Positions 32,883-47,089 of a stretch of 64,000 bases of DNA are shown piece by piece. The notes below the pieces were generated by a model that saw only the letters and a list, made by a program, of their open reading frames with translations, was not told the DNA's origin and made no database searches. Every line of letters starts with the position of its first letter. Position 1 is the stretch's first letter. Source of the DNA: Dastarcus helophoroides (taxonomy: Eukaryota > Arthropoda > Insecta > Coleoptera > Bothrideridae); assembly GCA_028583605.1 (NCBI GenBank), contig CM053327.1, positions 13,689,629 to 13,753,628 of the forward strand, in the 5' to 3' direction. The translations under genes were made by a program, and so were the position numbers.

Positions 32883-33785
32883 ACGACAGATCTCTTTAGA
32901 TCGCCATTGATGTCATGTCATCTGGATCAATTCATGTTAATGCAGAGGTACCCCAGGAAACTATTCTAGCTCCAACCCTGCTTCTGTTACGCCTAAACCT
33001 TCTCTTAACTTCAACTTCTAATCTGATATAATCTATAGCGACGCAGATAATACTTTTTCTTCGCCAAACCATTGTCACTCGCCGCTTCAAATAGGTTAAC
33101 GATATACAAATAATAATTAAGCATAAACTTGAGATATTTATGGTTTCGGGAATGAAAAATCTGGTTGCCTTTGATGCTTCAAAAACTTCAGCCACTCTTT
33201 TCGTATCTGTTTATCCTGAAAATAAGTGCAAGCACCAATGATTCTTGCCAAATCAGTCTCTCAAAAATTGGGCTTTCTTTTTTGAGCTAAATAGTACTTC
33301 ATGTCGCATTAGCTATTCTATTAAAGCCTGAGTTAGACCAACACTAGCGTATTGTTCTTGTGTTTGGAGTTCAGCCCTAAAACACACATTAGCTGTTTTA
33401 AATTCAATTCAAAAAGCAGTTCGCCTGGTTGATAATGAGACTTTGATCTAATCTCTCCGGATCCTGCAACACAAGCGGATGTTTGATGTCTTGTCTCTTT
33501 TCTACAAGAATTACGTTCATGTGAAATGTTTTTAAGTAAAAACAACTACCTCCCCAATAGTCGTGGACAAGAAATTTGTATGCAGTTCAGTTTCACATGA
33601 TGAAAACTTTTCTAATGAGTTTCAAAACCTAGATTTCGGCTCCAAGCAGAATTATTTCGAGCGAAGAAGTTCTCCATCCCAAATCAAGTAGTCCAATAAT
33701 TGGCCGTCGCCTTATGAAAATGTGACGCTTGCGAACACATTCCATAAAAGTTTAATAAAAATTCTCCTAACCAAAGTCCAAATTA
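32883..33785 (+). pseudogene. Second CR1/jockey-type LINE copy, 3' part, heavily decayed
   Basis: It is homologous to 8466-9155: CGACAGATCTCTT..., NAEVPQETILAPTLLLLRLN (glycine of the PQGS motif lost), a stretch where YADDS should be but with frameshifts and gaps, then KPELDQH/LRPTLAYCSCVWS-like text near 33320-33370. It also retains the C-terminal region that the first copy lost to an insertion, ending in worn SRIISSEE/HPK text near 33640-33690. Many stops and shifts make it older or less constrained than the first copy. Nothing upstream of 32883 matches the LINE, so it is 5' truncated. Confidence 0.75.
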
Positions 33786-33966
33786 TGAAAAACCAAAGTG
33801 ACTCTGAATTCTAACGACTTTGTTAGGAAGCTTCGCTTTTAGGCTTTTAATTCTGGAACGATTTATTTTGTAATTAATTTAGTGATAGATTTGATTTAGA
33901 TAGGGCTAATTTGATATAAGATTTCGAGAACTTAAGACCATCGTTTAAAACTAAAATTCGATAATT

Positions 33967-35187
33967 CAGTGGCGTTGCTAGAAGGGGGTCGTATTGTGCG
34001 GTGTACAAGGGTTCTTCTGTGCAATATAAATGTCTCAATAATAAATTTAAAGCCATAGGAGCACTTAGAAAGCTTGAGAGCTAATCTAACAAAAAAGTAG
34101 AAAAATATGAAGGTAAAATTTTCGAGGTATAAATTTTTATAAAAATTAAAGGGGGATAAATTCTACGGAAAACTGGCATTTTTTAAATTACTTTCTTGTT
34201 TCTTTGAACTCTTAAGCCAAAATTATAATAAAAAAAGTGTAAAAATTCCCAGTTTAAAACAGCCGAAAAGTATTGACATTTTCAGAAAAACGAGCATGTA
34301 TGGAAAGGTTTCAAAGTTAAAACTTTGAAAAAAAATGCAGAAATTTAAATTTTAACGTTAAAATGATGGAAAAAAAATTGAGCTCAAGAATAAATCTGAA
34401 TTTTCATGTTTATGGTAAAAATTCAGTTAAAAATACGAAAAATTGATAATGAGTGTTCCGAATTTTAAGAAAAAGTCAAGAATTTAAAACATAACCGGGT
34501 GAAACTCAAAAGTGACGAATTTCGAATTTAACGAATTTTGGTGAAATAATGTAAAACATTTAATCTCGGCATTTTGGAAATTGTTGCAAATTTTTGGAAA
34601 ACTCAAAATTGCGAAAAAAAACCAAAGCCTTCGTTTTAAAAATCAAAATTATTAAAACCTTGGAATTTAAATCAAATTATTGAAGAAAGAGGTTAGGTTC
34701 AATTACTTTGTCATGAATTATTTTCAAAAATTTACAAATGCCCCTTGGCAAAATAATATTGTGCTGAAGAAAAGAAATTTTAAAGGAAAGCTAAAAGTTT
34801 AAACTCTAAATTTTGAAAAAAAATACACTTCATAAATGAAGTATAGATTTGAAAATAAAATAAAAATTTGTTCGAAGGAGTTCGTCAATTTCCAGAAAAA
34901 AGTTGGTAAGTTTCAAATAAATGTTAAAGTTAAAAAAAGGAAAAAACTTATTACAAAGAATCCTGGAATTTAGATTTTCAGAAAACGTAGTTATTAATGA
35001 TTGAACTAAACTGAAAACTATAACAAAAATTGAAATTGAAAAAAGGGGGATAAAATATCTCGAATAAAAGTTAAGGCTTCTAGAACGAATTTAAATTTAG
35101 TGTTGACATTTTAGGAGAGCTTTTAAGAAATAAGGGGCCTTGAAAAGTTACTTGCCCAAGGGCCTACAGTCTCCTAATTACGCCATG
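33967..35187. mobile_element. CAGTGGCG-ended element filled with AT-rich repeat
   Basis: CAGTGGCGTTGCTAG at 33967 and CTAATTACGCCATG ending at about 35187 form worn inverted ends (about 12 of 18 positions agree). The right end is clearly related, inverted, to the start of another copy at 59035, where both carry GGCGTA(A/G)(T/C)TAGGA and TA(C/G)AGGCCCTTG(T/G)GC. CGATAATT before the left end resembles CGATTATT shortly after the right end, a possible 8-bp duplication as in hAT elements, though offset by a few bases. The interior is the A-rich form of the TTTCGAC tract. No transposase is present. Confidence 0.5.
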
Positions 35188-36170
35188 GCGACGATTATTG
35201 ACATTTTCAGCTGCGTGTGGTACCATTAGCAGGGGAAACTGTTCAGAAAAATAGCAAATCCGATTTTTTTCATATTTAAAAGAAAAAGCACTTATCATTT
35301 TGCTTTCAACTGTAACGCTATTAAAAAATATTATTTATTTTTCTACATACAAAGTGTTCCACGTTAAGGTTGCCTATACTACAAATAAACAAAGAAATTA
35401 CAAATTATAAATTTCAACAAAAAGTAATTCTTTATAAACATTTTAACTTTGTGTAAAACTCACGTTATGGTAGCTATTGAATCGATTTATTGTGTCAGGT
35501 GCTCAAAAACATTCAGAATTTAAAAACAAAAAAGAGAATGCTTTTCACCTTAAGCCCAAAAACACTGACCGAAATACTAGGATATTAGAGTCGTCATGAT
35601 TTAAAATACAAATCAAATGATTAACTAGCAGAGTAATACATATTATAGTATTGCCCAAATTCGAGGCGTGGAGTGTCGTACATCAAATCTCGATAAATTC
35701 AGGGTTGAAACACCATCCAACACTTTTCAGGGATTTCACGTAATCTCGGACATAAAAGCGCAAAATAACATGGTGAATATTTGATTCTATGAATAGGTAA
35801 ATCCGATGTAAGGTATAAGGGTGTACCCGTGGGACCCGACGATGTATAAAAACCAAATATACCAACCATATGGGACGACATATCATGCAGATAACACATG
35901 TGCCCTACTATGAGAGAACATGCATGAAATATGAGCTCAGGTTAAGGAATAACGTCGAAGCAGAGGATAGGTGACCATTTATCTTCTTCCTGTTTTTTAT
36001 TAAGCGAGATATATTAATTTTCTATCGGCTAACCCTCGACCTGGGGGGTTACGTGACTCTCTAACCTCCTCACATACTACCACGTTGCCTGTTTAAATTC
36101 TCATCGAGACCTGCATGCCTATCTCATTTCATAACATTTTTATTATTCAAGATAATTAAGATACATTTCT
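35188..36170. other. Non-coding, no gene seen
   Basis: Mixed sequence. Minus-strand open frames near 35683-35899 overlap in two phases and are not recognisable. Confidence 0.3.
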
Positions 36171-36480
36171 TTCACCGGACAAAGCACCGATAATGTGAAT
36201 TTCATGCGCATTAATTCACCTTTTAACTGGAAACTTTACTATCAATTGCCACGAGAGGAAACTGGCGGTTGGTTATCTTTCGGACGCAGATGATTAACCG
36301 AACGATTCATTCGAAGTCGTCAGGATGATTTCATCGTCACGCCGTCTGATTACGTTACAGGGAAGGTTAAAAACAACGAAACAAAGGGGCCCTTCTTTTT
36401 AAAAGGATGTAAACGTCGCCTTGTTTAGGTCGAAAAAACGAAGGTGCACATGTTGAACATGACTGAATGGTAACCAAAGA
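36171..36480. promoter_or_regulatory. GC-richer island, nothing identified
   Basis: This is a balanced-composition patch between AT-rich blocks. Overlapping small frames on both strands near 36367-36673 are unrecognised. Confidence 0.22.
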
Positions 36481-36759
36481 GGAAAAATATGATTCGATTC
36501 TTGAAATCAACAATGGCACTGAAAGGGGACCTTTTACAATTTTAGTAAAAAAATATTTAAGCAAAATTATGTTCCTCCAAAAAAGTATAATTAGTCGATA
36601 TTACTCGGAATTCTACCCAAATGACCAAAGAAAACATCGAAGCGTCATATGTCAACCCCATTCACCACCTTAAATTCGGGTGACTCGGACATGAATGGAT
36701 ATTTTTCCAAATCTGTCAAAACTAACAAAGAAGAATACAACCACATTCATAAACTTTAA

Positions 36760-37080
36760 ATTTCTATTATCTCTTTTAATTTCAACATTAAGTTAAATTG
36801 AAAAATGAGTTATTAAGAGTTTTCTAGAAAATATTTTGATCGAACTTTTCAAAACTTTCATACTAAACTGCAAAGATTATAAACTAGAAGTTAAAAATAT
36901 GGTTGGAAATTGCGATTTCAACTTATTTAATCTCAGAGTTTTTAATTGAAGTTGAAATTTACAAAAAAATTACAATTTTCAACCAAGACACGATATTTTT
37001 ACTTTTTTCGGATTTTCGATTTTAATCTACAACATTCCACTTCGATTTTCAAATTTTAAAAATACGCAGCGCCTCAACTT
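36760..37080. repeat. AT-rich tract before the microsatellite
   Basis: Degenerate AT-rich words; the same kind of sequence resumes after the TCTA array, so the array expanded inside the tract. Confidence 0.45.
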
Positions 37081-37083
37081 CCA

Positions 37084-38405
<1,322 letters not shown>

Positions 38406-39530
38406 ATCAACTCAGATTCTCATCTAAAATATCGAAATTTCTGGATCAAAAATGCACAAAGATTGGACTGACGCAGAAATTGAGCGACTTGGGATTTTAA
38501 ATTTTCAGTTTTAACTTTTTTGTCAAAATTCGAATTCATGCTCGAAAATTCGAATTTAAGCTCAAAAATTTTGAAGACAAAAATTTTCATACATAAAATT
38601 CGTGTTTTGCAGAGAAAACTTGACAATCTATTTTAAAAAATCGGTTCGAATGTAAAGTCAAAATTATAGGGAGTAGAAATTTTGGGAAAAAACCAAAATT
38701 GCCAGAGAAAATAACAATTTATTGAAAATAATTTAAAATTTAAGCTTGAAATTTCCAAAAAAAAAACAGGAGTTTTAGATTGAGAAACTAAGACAATATT
38801 TCTAGAAAAAGCTTATATTCCCAGTTTTAAGTTAAAAACAAATAATTGTTAAAAAATGTAAGTTTAAAATCGAAATTTGTAAACACAACCAAAATTTTAA
38901 ACGAAAACTATAAAAAAAACTATTTTCTTGTTGTCGTGTCCCTAATTTTCAAAACTTACTCTCTCAGCTTCCACCTTCCACAGAAATTGTCCTCTTCATG
39001 TCCAAACTGAATCTACATTTTGAGAAAATTGTCGATTCAAATTTTATTGAAACATTAAGAATGTCACATTAATTTTTATAGTTAACAATTTTTTTTTTCA
39101 AAATTGTTATTACTTACGAAAAATTTTCGCTTAGCTCTTAAATTAATTTAAAAATTTTACCATTTTTCTTGTTTAAAAATTTCAACTTTAATTTCGGAAT
39201 TGTTTGAGATATGTTGGATAAAAATTCGGTTATAAAAATAAATTAAAATTTTGTGATGAAATTTTGAGAAAAACTGGAAAATTATAAAACATCCTCACAA
39301 GTTTATTTTTGTGTTTAAATATTTTAAATTTAAATTGGAAATTTTGCCAAAAACTCCAGTATTTGCCTTTTTGCTGCAAGATTTTTTTTTAAGTAAAAAT
39401 TTCGAGATAATAGTCAAAATGTATCTATATTTTTAAAATCATTAAACTATGACTTTAACTACTTTGGACTTTTTCTAAAAAAAATTCTGTCGAAATTTCT
39501 TTCTGGGAATATTAATTTGAAAAAAAATAA
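38406..39530. repeat. AT-rich TTTCGAC-type tract after the microsatellite
   Basis: Mixed orientation of the degenerate unit; no gene. Confidence 0.45.
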
Positions 39531-39879
39531 AGTCATGGGGACTGCCGACAGAAGTAAAAACTTAAAACTAATAGATAACAGTGATTCTTTTTTTAAATTT
39601 TATAATTAATAGCAGCATTAAAAATTAAAATTTCACACTTTATAAATAAAAATTATTAACATTCTAGCCCTGTTGAATTTCCACACTTTCTTCTCGAAAA
39701 CGAACGCTGCTAGCTAAATTTACTACGAGTACCTTTTGGTCCTCAAAAACTATGAAGAATCGATATTTTTTATCAAAACTGAGATATCAAAAGCACCGAA
39801 AAAGTTGAGACTTGGTAAATGAACATTAAATGCTGCCTGTGGCACCTTCTATGAACTATGGTAAAATACTAAACAATTC

Positions 39880-39997
39880 TAGATTTGGCATTAGGAGAAA
39901 TCCCCGTATACCAAATTTGCCCCACATATGTAGTGTATGTCGGAAATTACAGCGAGAGAAACAATTTTTTATGTTTAACTTTGACACCCTGTATATA
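39880..39997 (-). mobile_element. Terminal fragment of an ACAGGGTG-type element
   Basis: The segment ends AACTTTGACACCCTGTATATA, so on the minus strand it begins with an ACAGGGTGTCAAAG end like other TIR elements here. No partner end is seen; it is a solo end or a truncated MITE. Confidence 0.4.
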
Positions 39998-40497
39998 TCT
40001 GTAATTATCAATTTGTGTACTAAGGTAAGTTGATCGGTCTATTTGGATCCCAGCAATTTCCCATTATAGTATGGCCCATTCTTTAACGTTTCCTGTGTAA
40101 AATATATATTTTTTTTAATTTTCTTTTTATTTTATCATTTTGAGTTTACACGTTCATATTTCAGTATTTTCTTATAATGTCTATTGCAAGCTTGCAAATT
40201 TCGAGGCAAACTTGGAAACGTTTCTGAGTTCTCGATTTACGTTTCAAGTTTTATTTTTTGTTTAAATACTTGATTAGAAATTCATTGATTGTTTATAGAA
40301 AAGTTTTACCATTTTTAAAAATTCTTTTCTCAGGAATTTGCCTTAAACCTGGAAATACGGATTTTTTTTTAATGTCCGGAAAATATACCGGAATTTAATT
40401 AGTTTAAAGTAATTAATTTAAACTGAAATTAGAAGCTTGAATTATTTTTGATATTAAAATTTTAAAAAAATTAAAAGTTTAAAGTATATCTATCTAT

Positions 40498-42212
40498 TAG
40501 TGATGTAACGAATATTCGCATTCTCATTCACATTCGTGAATATTCGCATGTTTTTTAATATTCGCATTCGGATTCGCAAAAAATTATGCGAATATTTTAT
40601 AAATGTATTTTGGCAAGAAAACGGGAAATTATTTATGGAATAACAGCGCAACTGCTAAGGCAGGGTTTCTTAAACTGGAGTTCATGGACCTTTGAGGTAC
40701 CTATATCATGAGTTTTGGAGTCTATTGGTAGAGTACCTAACAATTAATGCGGTAATTATTCAGTCCCACCTAATAAAAAGTATTTTTTAATTCCCTTTTT
40801 TTTCCTTCTTCCTTCTCTTGCTTTTTAATTTTCTTTCTCTCTCTCCCCTGGTTCATACAATCAACTGAAAATTTATATTCTCAACTAGGGGACCCTTTTC
40901 CAAAAATTCTCATTTTTTTCCTTTCTTTGAAGTTTTGACATTGTCTCGAAATTTCGACCTCTTTATAAAAAGCCGTCTTTTTTCACAAAATTTTTCTTTT
41001 TTTTTCAAATTTCGAATTTATCCTAAAATTCAAGCTCTTTTATCCAAATTTGAGTTTCTCAAAATTTCAAGTTTTCATCTCCTAATTCGTCGTTTTTCTT
41101 TCTTCAAAATTTCTAAAAATTTGACTGTTTCTGAAAACTTATTTTTTTTTTATTTCGTCTTTCTGCAAATTTCGAATTTATATCAAACTTTGCTTTTTTT
41201 CTCAAAATATGATAGATCTTTTGATAAGAAACTAAAAATATTTAGAATAATACTTACTTGGAACTTTTGAAAAATATATTTTAAAAATGTCTAATTTTTG
41301 CACAAAAGACAAGAATTTCAGAAAATTTAATTTCTCAAAATTTCGACTATTATCTCACATTGGGACGCAACAGTCGGGCAAGGGTCAGCTGGTTCTTCAC
41401 TCAAGCAGGCGTTAAAAAATAAATATTGAGTCGAGAACTTTTTTTTCCTTAAATATAAACTTTTTTCTTAAAATTTTCCTCAAAATTCGCCCCTTTTTTT
41501 GAAATTTCGTCAAAATTATTTTTCTCAAAATTTCGTTCTTTTTCTCAAAATGTCGATATTTTCGTCGATATTTTCATTTTTTTTTAAATTTGTTTGGATA
41601 TTGATAACTTTCGATTTTTACAAACTTTTTCTCTAAATTTTTAAAATTTTTCGAATTTCTCTAAAAGGGCAGTTTTTTCTATTAAATTGACTTTCTGAAA
41701 ATTCCCACTTTATTTCAAACATGTTTTTCGTTTAATTATAATTCGTCTTTTCTTCTATCAAAAGTACACTGTACTTAGGTTTTTAAATATTTCACAGAAA
41801 TTTCGGTCTTTTGCTCGACATTTTGACTGTCCGGTAATTTCAACCTATTTCTCAAAAATCTTTCTCTTCTTGAAGTTTTGACTAAATGTTTTATGTTTCG
41901 AGAATTTTCTACTTTAAATTAAACTTGTTATCCAAAAAAATCGTTTATTTTTTTAGAACTTAATTAAAATTTTGCTAAAAACATAACAATTTTGAGAATA
42001 GTATTTCTATAAAATTTAAAGAAAAATATTTCTTGTAAATTTCGAGATTATATTGAAATATAAATAAAAACAAAAACTGTAAGAGAATCATTCTTAAAAA
42101 CTGGATTTTTTGCATTCGCATTCGCAATCGCGAATGTTGGAAATGAATATTCGCATCCATATTCGCATTCGCATTAGCGAGTGTGGAAAAACCAAAATTC
42201 GTTACATCCCTA
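40498..42212. mobile_element. hAT-like element with ATTCG-rich ends
   Basis: TAGTGATGTAACGAAT at 40498 and ATTCGTTACATCCCTA ending at 42212 are inverted ends with one mismatch. Both are followed inward by repeated ATTCGC words, a design seen in insect hAT-type elements. Inside, at 40662, a second end-like sequence CAGGGTTTCTTAAACTGG starts, followed by the T-rich TTTCGAC tract, so one element may be inserted in the other. No 8-bp duplication could be confirmed and no transposase frame exists. Confidence 0.55.
40662..42100 (+). mobile_element. CAGGGTT-ended element, copy A (3' end lost)
   Basis: It starts CAGGGTTTCTTAAACTGGAG. The interior shares ordered landmarks with 47090-48957: CTGGTTC(A/G)TACA(A/G)TCAAC followed by TTATATTCTCAACT (40846 versus 47091), then TTCACTCA and GTTAAAAAATA/ATTAAAAAATA (about 41396 versus 47493). 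T-rich TTTCGAC words lie between. The two are diverged copies of one element whose bulk is this AT-rich sequence. The right end is not recognisable in this copy. Confidence 0.5.
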
Positions 42213-42577
42213 ATAACTACTTAATGTCTAAATTTCGAACTTGAAATCGGTTTTAGTTTAGGAAGAAAATATATTTCGGCCAAATTTTTGTTTCGGTTGA
42301 TCTCTAATTTCTATGCAAATGACCTAAAATCTGGTGTATAAATTAGAAATTTAAAAAATTTAATGGACATTTTGATATTTAAGTGGGGATTTAATAAATT
42401 TTGAGGTTAAATTTTATCTTATAAATGAAAATTGTTGTTTTAGAAGAGAGACATGTCGAGTTTGATCTCGAGTTTTTGGTCATTTACTAGTAAGCAGTGT
42501 AAAATAAATGTTTCAGGTTTAAAGTTAAAATGACCAAAAAAGTAGAAATTCTTATAAACTATAAACTTAACTCATGT

Positions 42578-42677
42578 CATGCACAATTTTAGTTCTATCA
42601 ATAATTGTTATCATCCGGCTCATGTCATATACAAGAATTTGGTCCCTTGCGTTGGTGAAAAAAGTTGCCTACCCCTG
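42578..42677 (-). mobile_element. Solo end resembling hAT (CAGGGGTAGGCAAC)
   Basis: On the minus strand it begins CAGGGGTAGGCAACTTTTTT at 42677. This kind of start is common for non-autonomous hAT elements. The opposite end was not found. Confidence 0.35.
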
Positions 42678-43399
42678 AGTATAATTTTTGTTTCGATGCA
42701 AGGTCAAAATAACCGCTGTCATAAAACTTCAGGAACTTCAGGTTCATTTCTTGGTAAAACGGTCGTCTGGTCCACGTGTTTGCAGCTTTAGCATCCTTTG
42801 TTCTTTCACGGGAAACGTACTTCTTGGCGACCCTTTTATAACCATCTTTAACCTGTGGAAGTTGAGAATTCGAACACAGATGTTTCTGTTATTACAGCGA
42901 AATAGCCCGAGAGGAATTTAAGTAAAAATATTTTTTTATAGAATATCAACCTGGGTTACTTGTAACGAATTTGACACAATGGTACGCTTTATAAAAATTT
43001 GAAAGTATAATTTATAGTTTTATTTTTAATTGGGGCCGCTTCCTCTCGTAATTGGTAAGTGATGACTGGATTACATTATCGAAATCTACGGTGACATGAG
43101 ACAGACACTTTTCGCTGAATTCTAAGTTTGAGTCGAAGACGGCCAATACTAAAAAAATTTAACAAGTTCAGAAATTGATCCCGTTGAATTCACATTTTTC
43201 ATCAAATTTGGTCTAGGACCAAATGCTCAAAAAACATAAGTTTTTAAATTAGAAAAAACATGGGTTTTTAAATTGGAAAAACTTTTAAAATATTAAACAT
43301 CCATAAACACCTACCTCCAACATCCCCATATATACCCTAATTTTAAGACCCCTGGCTCATAATAGCCATCAAATTACTTCTCTAAGTCACAATTTTTTT

Positions 43400-44420
43400 A
43401 CCGATTCAAGCTTAGGGTTAGTGTTGGGTGTTGCCGAGGTTTCGTTTAGCGGGGGTAAATCTCCTTTTAAACATCACATCGGATCTTGGAGACGTCGTGA
43501 GTCCTGTATCGCCGTCTGGGGCGCCTTCTCGCTAAATTGGTATAGTTGGGTGATAACATCAACAATCTGCGAGTTCGCGTGTCCTCGCGTTTATCATCTT
43601 CCAAACTTAGAACGTCCCCTTCTGCACTTTCCCGCTAAAAAGTACAAAAAATATCGAATCGAATGCAAGAACAAATGCTTTTTAAACGCCGTATTTTCAA
43701 CTTCAGAGACTTGAAAAAAAAATACATTTAGGTAATGAATTTACATCGCTATCTTTAGCGAAGAGTTAATTAGAATAAAATGCGACGAGGAAACGTCTCT
43801 TTGAACAAATTTGAGTATTTAGATGATGATAAGTAATTGCTAAGTCGCAATAATGGTTGAGGAGAACAAACTCGAGATAAATTATTTTATTTTCCCTTAA
43901 TAGCCCAAGTTTAATTAAAAACTTCCAACATTTTTACGTTAAACGTGCATCTGAAGGAATTTATCGGTAAAGAATGTTTTTTGTCAAGCAATTAGGTAAG
44001 AATATTTTTAACGTGAAGCCCAATTTACCCGGCAATTTAACACAAAAAGGAGTGGCGCGAAGAGTTTTCCGTTTAAATTAAAACTTCCCTCATTCTTTCC
44101 GTTGATTTATTCAAAGACGTTAATTATTATTGACTCTAGTTAGTAATCAGCCACCTAAGTTCGGCGTGTTTTTCAAATGCCCTCCACTTGGCGGACAATG
44201 TCTCTAACCGACGCGGCAAATGACACAGAAAATTGTCTTTTGCGATGCCGTCGAGAAATGGTATGCATTTTTTCCGACGCGTATTCTCAATCTTCTGCAC
44301 ATTCCCCATTCCGCCGAACATTTGTTCACCGCTGGACATGGACAAATCGCAGTTATTTGCTCTAACCCATGATAAGAATACGTATATGTAAACGCAAAGG
44401 ACCATTTTTAACCTCTACCT
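43400..44420. promoter_or_regulatory. GC-richer region, no gene identified
   Basis: A 97-codon open frame at 43421-43714 (starting MLGVAEVSFSGGKS) and overlapping frames on both strands at 44136-44405 lie in balanced-composition DNA. None contains a motif I know, and both strands are open at once in the second case, which argues for chance. Conserved non-coding DNA is the best guess. Confidence 0.25.
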
Positions 44421-45101
44421 TTCGTTCCGGATGACACACTTCGAAATACATAAGCAAATTCTCCATTTGCTTGGAAACAAAATATCACATTAAAGTAATT
44501 TTGAAACATGCATTCCAAACCTTTCGATTAAATTTAATTGTGTTTTATCCTGTAGAGGTAGTAGTTTTTTAAATTGGATTGAAAGTAATTAAAATGTGTC
44601 TCCTTTAATGAATTTTCGCACGTAAGTTGATCGTAAATTTTCTAAATTTAAACAACTGTAACTCCTGACTCCTAGGATAATTTAGCTGAAATATTCGAAT
44701 TCAGTGAGACTGATTTGCTGCAAAGGCACTGCTTGCACTTAGTTGCCAATTTTTTTTATATTTAAGGCCACAGTCGCCTTTAACTTTGCAAAGAGTCTTT
44801 CTAAAGCAACCATATACCGCCACACTTACAATTAGCAAGTAAAAGTAGAAAGGTTTCGAAGTAGATAAAATATTCGTAGGAAGCTTTTTGAAGCATGGCA
44901 ATTCATTGAGGTTCGATGAGGTCGAATTTCCATAAAAGTACTATTCGCATTTAGTAGTAATTTTTTTTAATTTTATGCAGTCGCCATTTTCATCGCAAAT
45001 GTTGCTACGAGCTACTTCAAAACTTCAGAAATTGTCAAGTAAATTCAATGACGACATACTATTTGAAAGCTATGAAACTCGAAAATATAAACAGAGATAT
45101 T

Positions 45102-45527
45102 TAAGCTGGATCCACATGAATAAAAATTTGTGTTGTGCGTTGTATTTTGGAATTTAAAAATGACATTTTTCACACTGGGTCACTTATTTTGTGGTTTAAA
45201 TAATTATTTTGTGTACTATACTTCCAAAACCGTTTGTATGTGTGTTAAACTCTTCAAATTCAGTGCAAAAACCGCAAATATAACCTAAATTCTTGTTTAC
45301 ACGATGAACCTATTTTTTATAAAACTTATTTAAAGAGTTGTAAATATTGTAAATAATAAAAAAAATATTATTAAAAGTAGGAAGCCCAAAAGGGCCTGTT
45401 TTTCTTATTTCAGAAAAACAGGCCTTTTGGGCTTCCTACTTTTAAAAATACTTTTTTTATTATTTACTAACTTCGTGTGACAAATACAACCCATAACACG
45501 AATTTTTATTGATGTGGATCCAACTTA
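45102..45527. repeat. Nested inverted repeats with a near-perfect hairpin core
   Basis: The outer arms (45102-45150 and 45479-45527; GGATCCACAT(G/C)AATAAAAAT...) match inverted at about nine in ten positions. Inside lies a hairpin with arms of about 60 bp (about 45340-45402 and 45412-45474), including GGAAGCCCAAAAGGGCCTGT and its complement around a 9-base loop. About 190 extra bases separate the outer and inner arm on the left only. This looks like a foldback element with an insertion or loss on one side. Confidence 0.7.
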
Positions 45528-47085
45528 TTTTGACTTTGTGGGTTTTTGTACAATTTGTGTTGTTTACGAAGGTGCTGGTTACGTTTTTCGTTTAATTTTC
45601 GTTGGCGTAGTCGAGCTGTTAAAGACCTTTTTAATACGTACGTCCAGCGATGGTCAGGATATGAACGCAGGTTATTGAAATGTTGACTCCCATGTTAATG
45701 AAAGAAGCAGGTTTAAGCTACACCCCCGAGCCTGTCAACAAACAAAGCCCCAGCCAAATGAGTTTTTGAAATATTAGAACGTCGAGGTAAACGTCGTTTT
45801 TCCCTTTTTAGAATGTTCATTAAATTCCGGCCTGATCGCTTGTATTAGAAAAGGAAACGTTGTTGAAATGTGAATGTCTACAGATAATGTATAGATAACA
45901 TTTTTATTCCTAGGTGCATCTGTTGAGAGATAACAAATTGTAACATCATACCGCCCAACGACATCCCACTGGAATGTTATCTTGGGTAGTCCGGGATAAG
46001 AGCTTGAGGTAGAACCGTTTGCTATCAAAATAAAAACAAATCACTAAGCGACATTTCCGTCTCATTATTGCCATTTTGAAACTTCTCCTGTTTCAATCTA
46101 ATCCTATAATTATGCATATTTTTAGTGCTTATTTTTTACGCACTTACTCTTCAAAATTGTATTTACTTACCGTGTGCCCGATTAGAATTCTCATCGGCAA
46201 ACGGTAACGTCTTAAGAATAATCCGGCTTTCTCAAATCAAACCATGTTCCTAGTTTTAAAAATAACTCACTTTCAACAAATTTCGTCTTTATTTTATCCC
46301 CTTTGGGGGATGAATTTCCAAAGCCCTAATACAACAGGAGAAATACCAATTTCCATATTTTTAACTTTAAAATTATTTCGATACAAAATTCCGTCGCCTG
46401 GTGAATTTTCAAAAATTCTTTCCTAGTATTCATCTGTGTTATATAGTATGAGGAACTCCTTTGCAAAATTTCATGCTTCTAGACTCACTGATTTAGGTTA
46501 AAGCTTCTCCGTTGTTCAACCAATATTAGTGTTTAATTAAGCAGATTTTACCGGTGTGAATTTTCAAAAGAGCAAATACAATTGACTTTTATTTATAAAC
46601 TGAAGCCTAAAAGATCAATTTACTTATTCTAGTTTCAAAAATTTCGAAATTCCATTTACATTTTCATCTCATATTTAATCTTCTTAGGGGACACATTTTC
46701 AAATAGCCTTCCTTGGTGCTTGCTTATGTTTTATGGGGAACTCTTATGCAAAATTTTATGATTATTGACCCACCGCTTTAAGCTACAACTTAAACCAAGA
46801 GCCGACGAGGAATACTTTGTCTGCCAGTGTTTAGAGTCTTAGTAAGCAGATCATTATTATTATTTTAATCATGAAGATGGGTGAAATAAACTTGAAATTT
46901 GTTGTCAAATAATGTCTATAATATGTCAAACTCAACGGCAAATTTTTGCCATTAAGATGGTTAATTCATTAGTTTCCTGTGCCGCGCTTGCTAATCTGAT
47001 CGGAGGTCTGCCTAACAACATTTATTAAGATAATAATTGATGCAAGAATTTATTTAGTCCTGCAAGAAAATAATTATTTTTAAAT
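45528..47085. other. Non-coding stretch, no gene seen
   Basis: Mixed AT-rich sequence. Open frames at 45774-46028 (minus) and 46244-46426 (plus) have no recognisable content. Confidence 0.3.
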
Positions 47086-47089
47086 TATC

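Noticed and set aside
35340..35380. Another ACAGGGTGTT end (ACAAAGTGTTCC)
   Set aside because: Two mismatches in the core and no partner; could be chance.
40935..41270. 111-codon open frame rich in F, S, K and L
   Set aside because: It lies wholly in the T-rich repeat tract and its composition follows from TTT/AAA codons; no domain.
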